Assembly: GCA_035934015.1 (NCBI GenBank) | Contig: DASYYH010000006.1 | Location: 186,001-250,000, forward strand | Direction of reading: 5' to 3' | Source of the DNA: Candidatus Acidiferrales bacterium | GTDB lineage: Bacteria > Acidobacteriota > Terriglobia > Acidiferrales > UBA7541 | DNA: 64,000 nt | Shown here: piece by piece, positions 57,768 to 64,000 of the stretch | Layout of the letters: each line of letters opens with the position of its first letter | How positions within the stretch are numbered: the stretch's first letter is position 1 | The notes under the pieces: model-generated | Database searches by the model: none | Told to the model about the DNA's origin: nothing | Seen by the model: only the letters and a program-made list of their open reading frames with translations | Translations under genes and position numbers: made by a program

Positions 57768-59377
57768 CGAAAGATCCAATTCAGCGCGACGACAATGATA
57801 CCTACCGTCACCGCCAGCGTGGCAGGCCTGCGTATCCATCCGAGGTGTTCGTAGCTCTGTTTCTTCGTCAGCGAATAAACAAGCCCGCCGAGTTCGGCTT
57901 CGGGACGCGGTTTTGTGAATAGGCTGATTCCAATCGTCACAAAGAAGCACACCACCCACGCGTAAATCGCGCGGTCAAAATTCGCAGCCATCTCGCTGCG
58001 ATAAATAAACCAACCGTGCAGCGTCGCGAAGTAATGCAATGCCGCCGCGGCGGTTCCGCTCGCCAAGCCATAGAACGCGCCATTGGGCGTCGTGCGCTTC
58101 CAAAACATGCCCAGCAGAAATGTCGCGAACAGCGGCGCGTTTACAAACGAAAAAATGAGCTGCAAATAGTCCATGATGTTGTGAAAACTCAGCGCCACAT
58201 ACGCCGCGGCGACGCTGAGCAAGACTCCGCCCACGGTCGCGATCTTCCCCATCCGCAGATAATGCGCGTCGCTGGCGTCGCGCCGGATATAGGAATGGTA
58301 GATGTCGTATGTCCATACCGTATTGAACGCGGTCACGTTGCCCGCCATTCCGGACATGAAGCTCGCCAGCAGCGCCGTGATTCCTACGCCCAGCATTCCC
58401 GGCGGGTAGTAGTGCGAGAGCAAAAGCGGCAGCGCCATGTTGTAATCGATTTTTCCCTGAACCAGGAATGCCGCTCTTGGCAGCAGAACCCACGCCGCCA
58501 TTCCCGGCACGATTACGAGAAACGGAATAAACATCTTTGGCAGCGCCGCAATCAGCGGCGTTTTCTGCGCCGCAGTCATGTCGCGCGCCGCCAAAGCGCG
58601 CTGCACAACCAGAAAATCCGTGCACCAGTATCCGAATGACAGCACGAATCCGAGGCCGGCGACGAGTTGAAACCAATCAACACCCATCGGATTGGCCGTC
58701 GCCTGCCCGAGGTTTGACCACATGTGCGTGAAGCCCGGCGGCATGCGCGCTTCGAGGCCGCTCCAGCCGCCAGCTTTCGTTACCGTCAGCACAGCCAGCG
58801 GCAAGATGCCGAAGACAATCAGAAAAAATTGCAATACTTCGTTGTAAATCGAGGAAGTTAAGCCGCCGAGGAACGTGTAGATGAGGACGACGATTGCGGA
58901 AAGAAAAATCGTGGCATGAATCGACCATCCGAGCATCAGCTTGAAGACCAGCGCCATGGCGTACAAATTGATGCCGCTGGCTAGGATGGTCATCACGGCA
59001 AACGTCAGTGCGTTGAACGCGCGCGTTTTTTCGTCGAAGCGGAGGCGCAAATACTCCGGCACGGATCGCGCACGGCTGCCGTAATAAAAGGGCATCATGC
59101 ACAGCCCGACAAAAATCATCGCCGGAATTGCGCCAAGCCAGTAGAAGTGGCTCGTCAGCATCCCATACTCGGCTCCGCTTGCGGCCATGCCCATGACTTC
59201 AAGCGCGCCGAGGTTTGCGGAAATGAAGGCAAGTCCCGTGATCCACGCGGGAATTCGCCGGCCGGAGAGAAAAAAATCCAGACTCGTGCGCATGGATTTC
59301 TTGAGTGTGAATCCGACGCCGAGCACAAATGCGCAATAAATCGCGATGACAGCGTAATCAATCCATTCAAGATGCAT
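57764..59377 (-). CDS. sodium:solute symporter (SSS/SGLT family), probable galactose transporter
   Basis: A 537-residue polytopic protein with about 14 TM helices. The N-terminal half has the SSS motifs (LSGRRIPAWITGLAFISANLGALEVMGMAASGAEYG, SRARSVPEYLRLRFDEK, ASGINLYAMALV). This resembles vSGLT-like sugar transporters. It lies 46 bp after the GH35 beta-galactosidase and overlaps the small membrane gene, so galactose is the expected substrate from context. The substrate cannot be proven from the sequence. Confidence 0.88.
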   Translation of the reverse strand: MHLEWIDYAVIAIYCAFVLGVGFTLKKSMRTSLDFFLSGRRIPAWITGLAFISANLGALEVMGMAASGAEYGMLTSHFYWLGAIPAMIFVGLCMMPFYYGSRARSVPEYLRLRFDEKTRAFNALTFAVMTILASGINLYAMALVFKLMLGWSIHATIFLSAIVVLIYTFLGGLTSSIYNEVLQFFLIVFGILPLAVLTVTKAGGWSGLEARMPPGFTHMWSNLGQATANPMGVDWFQLVAGLGFVLSFGYWCTDFLVVQRALAARDMTAAQKTPLIAALPKMFIPFLVIVPGMAAWVLLPRAAFLVQGKIDYNMALPLLLSHYYPPGMLGVGITALLASFMSGMAGNVTAFNTVWTYDIYHSYIRRDASDAHYLRMGKIATVGGVLLSVAAAYVALSFHNIMDYLQLIFSFVNAPLFATFLLGMFWKRTTPNGAFYGLASGTAAAALHYFATLHGWFIYRSEMAANFDRAIYAWVVCFFVTIGISLFTKPRPEAELGGLVYSLTKKQSYEHLGWIRRPATLAVTVGIIVVALNWIFR

Positions 59378-59423
59378 GGACGGAAAGACGAATCCTCTTA
59401 TGCATTGTGATTTGCCTTATTGT

Positions 59424-61259
59424 TCATTCTTGTGACTCGGGTTGCACCTTGTTGAGAATCGGTTTCTTGCGTCCGGCCAGCCAAGCTCGTGAATCATCCT
59501 TCAGATCAAACACAATCACTTCATTTCTGCCCTTCATGAGCCACACGCCAGGAACATACAGCGTTTGCTGCGGCCCGATGTTCCAGAAGCGGCCCAGATT
59601 ATGCCCGTTGATCCACACCACGCCCATGCCCAAGTTGCGCACGTCGAGAAACGTATCGCCGGTGCGGGCAAGCTCAAATGTGCCTTGGTAAAACGCTGGC
59701 GCATGCACGGAGCTTTTCGAGAATCGCAAGGACGTTAGATCCGTCATCGGCAACGGGTAAATCTCCCATCCGGTCAGTTCGCGTCCATCGAACGTAACGG
59801 ACTCAGTTATGCCTTTTCGATCGTCGCGCAAATGTGGCCCGAAATTGATCCTGCCGAGATTCTCCACCAGGATGTCGAGCGTGTTGTTTGCGGCCGGAAG
59901 CTCGACCGGAATGCGGTCCTGTCCCAATCGCCGATCCAGAGACCCTGCGCGTTGCCCATTTACAAAAACCTCAGCATAGTCGTGAACTTCCGTGATCTTC
60001 AATTCACCACGGCGGGAGCCCCTGATATGTGTGCGGTAAAGAATATAGCCGTATGCCTGCCCGACGGCTTCCATTGTCTCCGGTCGTTCGCTTTGGATCG
60101 GCTGGCTGAGATTCGCCCAGAGCGAAGAGGAATCGTTGAGCTTGAATTTCGGGATTTCGATAATGGGAGTCGGCGCGGGCAGAGGCGGTAAGCTTGCTCC
60201 GCGAAGATAATGGCGAACGACATTTCGAAACGCAAAAAACTTTGGCGTCGGCCGGCCAGCTTCGTCCAATGGTGCGTCATAATCGTAGCTCGTGGTATCG
60301 GGCTCGTAAGTTTTTTCGAAATTCGCTCCGGCCATAAAGCCAAACGAAGTTCCGCCTTCAAACATATACAGGTTTACGGAATAGCCGCGCGACAGCATCC
60401 ATTGCAGTTCTTGCGTTTGCCGCCGGGCATTCGTCACGTTGTGTGCCGCGCCCCAGTGGTCGAACCATCCGTCCCAATATTCGCCGCTCATCATTGGTGT
60501 TCCCGGGCGGAACGCGCTCAGCGCCGCAAACGCCGATTCGGCCTCGCCTGGGCCGAAATTCACAACTGCCGGCAAACCGGCGAGCGTTCCATGCGGCAGT
60601 TCGGGGGAGCCATCTGCCGTGTAGAGGAGCGCGCCATCAAACCCCGCCTTGAAGATCAAATCGCGAATGTGGCTCATATAGGCAGAATCGGCGCCGAATG
60701 AGCCGTATTCATTTTCAACCTGCACGGCAATGATTGGCCCACCGCGCGTGATCTGCAGCGGCGCGAGCTCCTGGCCCAGCCGTGCCAGCCATTCGCTGGC
60801 AGGCCGCAGAAAATTTTCCTGTTGGCCTCGCAATTCCATCTTTGGATCCGCGAGCAGCCACGACGGCAGGCCGCCTAAATCCCACTCCGAGCAGATGTAT
60901 GGTCCCACACGCAAAATCACGTAGAGCCCTTCTTCCTGTGCCTCGCGGACGAACTCCGCCACGTCGAGTTGCCCGCTGAAATCGTAAATACCTGGCTTCC
61001 GCTCATGCAGATCCCAGAAAACGTAAGTCGAAATCGTATTCAATCCCATCGCCCGCGCTTTTTGGAGACGATCGCGCCAGTAAGCGCGCGGAATGCGTGC
61101 ATAATGCATTTCGCCGGAGATCACCTGAAACGGCCGCCCGTCGAGCACAAATCGGCCGCCTTCGACGCGAAAGGAGTGTGCTTGCTGAGGCCCTGCCGGA
61201 AGCGACAGAGGAAGAACCATCACCCCAAAAGCGGCAGCAATCAAAGAGAGGAACCTCAC
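59424..61259 (-). CDS. GH35 beta-galactosidase, exported
   Basis: A 611-residue glycoside hydrolase family 35 enzyme releasing terminal beta-galactose. Acid/base E184 lies in VENEYG and nucleophile E260 in GEYWDGWFDHWG. The conserved FWDLHERKPGIYDFSG is present, and a beta-sandwich C-terminal part follows. GTG 61259 is chosen: GAGGAAA is 7 bp upstream and a signal peptide (MRFLSLIAAAFGVMVLPLSL) results. Alternatives are 61277 and 61313. First gene of the minus-strand operon with the symporter, small membrane protein and galK. Confidence 0.92.
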   Translation of the reverse strand: MRFLSLIAAAFGVMVLPLSLPAGPQQAHSFRVEGGRFVLDGRPFQVISGEMHYARIPRAYWRDRLQKARAMGLNTISTYVFWDLHERKPGIYDFSGQLDVAEFVREAQEEGLYVILRVGPYICSEWDLGGLPSWLLADPKMELRGQQENFLRPASEWLARLGQELAPLQITRGGPIIAVQVENEYGSFGADSAYMSHIRDLIFKAGFDGALLYTADGSPELPHGTLAGLPAVVNFGPGEAESAFAALSAFRPGTPMMSGEYWDGWFDHWGAAHNVTNARRQTQELQWMLSRGYSVNLYMFEGGTSFGFMAGANFEKTYEPDTTSYDYDAPLDEAGRPTPKFFAFRNVVRHYLRGASLPPLPAPTPIIEIPKFKLNDSSSLWANLSQPIQSERPETMEAVGQAYGYILYRTHIRGSRRGELKITEVHDYAEVFVNGQRAGSLDRRLGQDRIPVELPAANNTLDILVENLGRINFGPHLRDDRKGITESVTFDGRELTGWEIYPLPMTDLTSLRFSKSSVHAPAFYQGTFELARTGDTFLDVRNLGMGVVWINGHNLGRFWNIGPQQTLYVPGVWLMKGRNEVIVFDLKDDSRAWLAGRKKPILNKVQPESQE

Positions 61260-61455
61260 GTGCTCGTTTCCTCGCATTCCTCGCGAAATCGCTTCCGGGA
61301 GTGCATTGTCCACCTTTATTCGCGTCGAGCATCGCAGGTTTTGCGCTCAATGAAGAAACGCCGGCGATGTGGGCTGGCTGTAGGATAATGACGCTCGCCT
61401 CTTGCAGCAAGGAGCCATTTTCGCTGGAGAACCGAATGAGCCTGGTCACGCCATC

Positions 61456-62283
61456 GTGAACACTGCGCCGAATGAAATTACGAAGGCTGTGATTCTCGCT
61501 CGCGGTTTGGGCAAGCGAATGCGCTCCCCCGATTCCTCCGCGGATCTCGCCGACGAGCAAGCTCGTGCCGCTGACGCAGGAATGAAAGCGATGATTCCGA
61601 TTGGGCGTCCGTTTCTCGATTTCGTCCTTGCTGCGCTTGCCGATGCGGGCTTCACTGAAGTGTGCCTCGTGGTCGGGCCGGAACACACCGCCATTCGCGA
61701 ATATTACGCTTCAATTCCTGCGCGCCGCGTCCGCATCTGTTTTGCGATTCAAGAGAACCCGATGGGCACGGCAAATGCTCTTCTTGCTGCGGAGTCGTTC
61801 ACGGCCGGCGAGTCGTTTCTTGTTCTCAATTCCGATAATTATTATCCCGTCGAAGTTTTCCAGGCGTTGCGTGCCCTCGGCGAGCCGGGCCTTCCTGCTT
61901 TCGAGCGCGAAGGGCTGCTCCGAGAAAGCAATATTCCTTCCGATAGAATTCGCGGCTATGCGCTGCTGGAAATTAGCGCGAAGGGTTATCTCAAGCGAAT
62001 TATCGAGAAACCCGATGAGATGCCCCAAGCCGTCGCCAGCAGGGAAATCTTCATCAGCATGAACTGCTGGCGATTCAGTCCCGCGATTTTTCGCGCCTGC
62101 CGCGAAGTCCCTCGCTCAGCGCGAGGCGAATTCGAGCTGCCGGAAGCTGTGCAATACGGCCTCGCGTCGCTCGGCCTTCGTTTCAAGACGATTCCGTTTC
62201 GCGCGGGCGTTCTCGATCTTTCCTATCGTGGCGACATCGCCGAAGTCGCGAAGCGCCTTGCTGATGTTCGAGTCGAGCTATGA
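61456..62283 (+). CDS. sugar-1-phosphate nucleotidyltransferase
   Basis: A 275-residue enzyme of the NTP_transferase family. Visible are KAVILARGLGKRMRS (a variant of the nucleotide-binding AxGxGxR), the metal-binding region NSDNYYP and the ENPMGTANALLAAE block. It probably makes an NDP-sugar from a hexose-1-phosphate, possibly UDP- or dTDP-galactose given the two kinases around it; this is inferred from context. GTG 61456 is a good start; an upstream in-frame one at 61402 exists. Divergent from the GH35 operon, with a 196-bp shared upstream region. The stop overlaps the next gene (ATGA). Confidence 0.8.
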   Translation: MNTAPNEITKAVILARGLGKRMRSPDSSADLADEQARAADAGMKAMIPIGRPFLDFVLAALADAGFTEVCLVVGPEHTAIREYYASIPARRVRICFAIQENPMGTANALLAAESFTAGESFLVLNSDNYYPVEVFQALRALGEPGLPAFEREGLLRESNIPSDRIRGYALLEISAKGYLKRIIEKPDEMPQAVASREIFISMNCWRFSPAIFRACREVPRSARGEFELPEAVQYGLASLGLRFKTIPFRAGVLDLSYRGDIAEVAKRLADVRVEL

Positions 62284-63626
62284 GCGCATTTGACGATCGG
62301 CTGCGCGGCTCTGGCATGAGCGCCGTCGAATCTTCTGCAAAATCTGCGCTCTTCGCGAGGTTGCTGCGGGAATTGCAAGGGATGCGCGAAGGAGGCGCCA
62401 GTTTCCATTACGCTTTTTTCATTCCCGGCCGCCTCGAATTTCTCGGAAAGCACACAGACTATGCAGGTGGTCGCAGTCTTCTGTGTGCCATCGAACACGG
62501 CATCTGCATCGTGGCCGCGCCACGCGATGACGCGCAGATATGCATCTTCGACGCTGGCCGCGCCTCCTCCGTCGATTTCGAATTCACCGCATCCATCGAA
62601 CCAACCGCGGGGCACTGGTCGAATTTCCCGATGACCGTGGCGCGACGGCTGGCGCGCGACTTTCCAGGCAAGCGCGTGGGCGCGGACATTGTCTTCGCCA
62701 GTGATCTTCCTCGCGCCTCGGGCATGAGCAGTTCCAGCGCTTTCATGGTCGCGATCTTCTTCGTTCTCGCACAGGCAAATGAACTGTGGCAGACGCAATC
62801 TTACCTGCGCGCCATTTCCTCCCGAGAAGACCTTGCCGGCTATCTCGCTGCCATCGAAAGCGGCGCGAGCTACAAGGCCTTCCTCGGCACTCGCGGCGTG
62901 GGCACGCATGGAGGAAGCGAAGACCACGTTGCCATCCTGTGTTCGCGCGCGGGATTTTTGCGTCAGTATTCTTTTTGCCCGATACATTTCGAGCGGGAAA
63001 TTTCTCTGCCGGAGCGGCATCGCTTCGTCATCGGAGTCAGCGGCGTGAAAGCTGACAAGACCGGCGACGCGCGCGATGCCTACAATCGCGCTTCAGAAGC
63101 CGCGGAAAGAATTATGGACCTTTGGCGCCGCACCACCGGTCGCAGCGATTCCTCGCTTGCTGCGGTCTTATCTTCGTATCCCGAGGCGAGCGATCAGCTT
63201 CGTCAAATATTGAGCGGATCGAAGGACGCCGACTACCCCGCTAGCGCGCTTCTGGATCGCGTCACTCAGTTTGCCGAAGAGAGCAACGGAATCATTCCTT
63301 CCGCCGGAGATGCTCTCGCTCGTGGGGATTTTGCGCGCCTTGGCGTGCTTGTCGATCGTTCTCAGTTTCTCGCTGAAACGCTCCTTAAGAACCAGGTTCC
63401 CGAAACGATCGAACTGGCTCGTTCCGCCCGTTCTTTTGGTGCTGCGGCGGCCTCAGCTTTCGGTGCGGGTTTCGGAGGCAGCGTCTGGGCGCTCGTCGAT
63501 TCCGGTCGCGAAGAAGAGTTTTGCAATGCATGGGCGGCGCATTATCATCAGCGCTTTCCGGAGCGGGCCGATGACAGCCGTTTTTTCGTCAGCGGTCCCG
63601 GCCCGGGTTTAGTTCAGTTCGATTAA
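62280..63626 (+). CDS. galactokinase-like GHMP kinase with altered sugar-binding motif
   Basis: A 448-residue GHMP-superfamily kinase related to GalK but longer. Sugar-binding segment is PGRLEFLGKHTDYAGG (49-64), where GalK has GEHxDY: the Glu that contacts galactose is Lys here (K57). The ATP loop is ASGMSSSSAF (147-156); D215 in GSEDH is the likely catalytic Asp; AFGAGFGGS closes it. It could phosphorylate a different sugar (for example L-arabinose, glucuronate or a galactose derivative). It is coupled by ATGA to the nucleotidyltransferase. Confidence 0.8.
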   Translation: MSAFDDRLRGSGMSAVESSAKSALFARLLRELQGMREGGASFHYAFFIPGRLEFLGKHTDYAGGRSLLCAIEHGICIVAAPRDDAQICIFDAGRASSVDFEFTASIEPTAGHWSNFPMTVARRLARDFPGKRVGADIVFASDLPRASGMSSSSAFMVAIFFVLAQANELWQTQSYLRAISSREDLAGYLAAIESGASYKAFLGTRGVGTHGGSEDHVAILCSRAGFLRQYSFCPIHFEREISLPERHRFVIGVSGVKADKTGDARDAYNRASEAAERIMDLWRRTTGRSDSSLAAVLSSYPEASDQLRQILSGSKDADYPASALLDRVTQFAEESNGIIPSAGDALARGDFARLGVLVDRSQFLAETLLKNQVPETIELARSARSFGAAAASAFGAGFGGSVWALVDSGREEEFCNAWAAHYHQRFPERADDSRFFVSGPGPGLVQFD

Positions 63627-63648
63627 CGCTAGTTTGTTGAGGAGATTC

Positions 63649-64000
63649 GTGCGTCGCGCGAAAAAAGTCCCGGATCCAACGCAGCAAGATTTATTGCGTG
63701 CCATGACTCGCCGCGAATTTGTTGGCCGCGGCGCTTTGTTGCTGGCAAGCCTTCCGGCAGCTTCCTTTCTCGGCCATTCGCCTTTCGGTGCGATCCTCCA
63801 AGACTCATCCGATCAACAAGACGCTCTACGGGCGCAGATCGATGGCGGCAAGATTTCGCTCACCAATCGCCTGCTCACGGCACAATGGCAAATCTTGCCG
63901 GACGGCTTACAACTCGTCCAGATGAAAGACGAGCGAAACGGACAGACGATTGCAGGCCCGAAGTCCGCCTTTTCGCTGGCCCTTGCCGATGGCTCGCAGA
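63649..64000 (+). CDS. Tat-exported protein, N-terminal fragment (runs off the window)
   Basis: The first 117 codons of a gene continuing beyond the right edge. It begins at GTG 63649 with GGAGATTC upstream. The Tat signal TRREFVGRGALLLASLPAA is clear. After it, IDGGKISLTNRLLTAQWQI followed by L-V-QMKDERNGQTI resembles the N-terminal beta-sandwich opening of alpha-galactosidase-type (GH36/GH97) enzymes. A glycoside hydrolase releasing alpha-galactose would suit the locus, but this is a guess from a short fragment. Confidence 0.65.
   Translation, partial: MRRAKKVPDPTQQDLLRAMTRREFVGRGALLLASLPAASFLGHSPFGAILQDSSDQQDALRAQIDGGKISLTNRLLTAQWQILPDGLQLVQMKDERNGQTIAGPKSAFSLALADGSQ

Overview
The window looks like chromosomal DNA of a member of the Acidobacteriota (Terriglobia/Koribacter-like). 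This is inferred from the roughly 55-60% GC, the two very large sortilin/VPS10-type beta-propeller proteins, the many TTG/GTG starts, the IorAB-type molybdenum hydroxylase and the general gene content; no rRNA or marker phylogeny is available here. Most of it is ordinary housekeeping DNA with tight, often 4-bp-overlapping operons, and there are no insertion sequences, cas genes or phage genes.

Layout. 0.1-7.3 kb (+): a PBP4-type D,D-carboxypeptidase coupled to a LOG-family protein, mutS2, a GNAT acetyltransferase and dnaG. After a 629-bp leader comes rpoD, then a DUF3052-like protein. 10.2-14.7 kb: a zinc-ribbon membrane protein (-), then an oppD / methyltransferase / oppF overlapping trio and a Yip1-type membrane protein. 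14.7-25.9 kb (+): tgt-yajC-secD-secF, followed by tonB-exbB-exbD-exbD, a TPR lipoprotein, rel (ppGpp) and a small lipoprotein. 26.0-32.0 kb (+): a lipoprotein that looks like an M1 peptidase stripped of its zinc ligands, ridA, and the complete bioB-bioF-bioD-bioA operon. 32.2-35.3 kb: an unrecognised two-TM protein (-), tRNA-Ile(GAT), a GlsB/YeaQ-type membrane protein and a secreted protein.

35.3-38.2 kb (-): nadC-nadA, preceded by an unusually long, structured leader. It has a promoter with an inverted-repeat operator, a hairpin, an intrinsic terminator and then an array in which CTAATCG recurs about every 68 bp. This leader is the most unusual structure in the window. 38.5-45 kb: a VOC protein, a VirB10/TrbI-like secreted protein, a PQQ-type propeller lipoprotein, an amidase and a TIGR00027 methyltransferase. 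45-55 kb: two paralogous VPS10/BNR propeller proteins facing each other, enclosing alkD and an iorAB-type molybdenum hydroxylase pair. 55-56 kb: a DUF481 outer-membrane protein.

56.4-64 kb: a beta-galactoside/galactose locus. On the minus strand lie a secreted GH35 beta-galactosidase, an SSS sodium/sugar symporter, a small membrane protein and galactokinase. Divergently lie a sugar-1-phosphate nucleotidyltransferase, a second galactokinase-like GHMP kinase with an altered sugar-binding motif, and the start of a Tat-exported protein that runs off the window. Together these could release galactose outside the cytoplasm, import it with Na+, phosphorylate it and activate it to a nucleotide sugar. 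No GalT or GalE is visible here.
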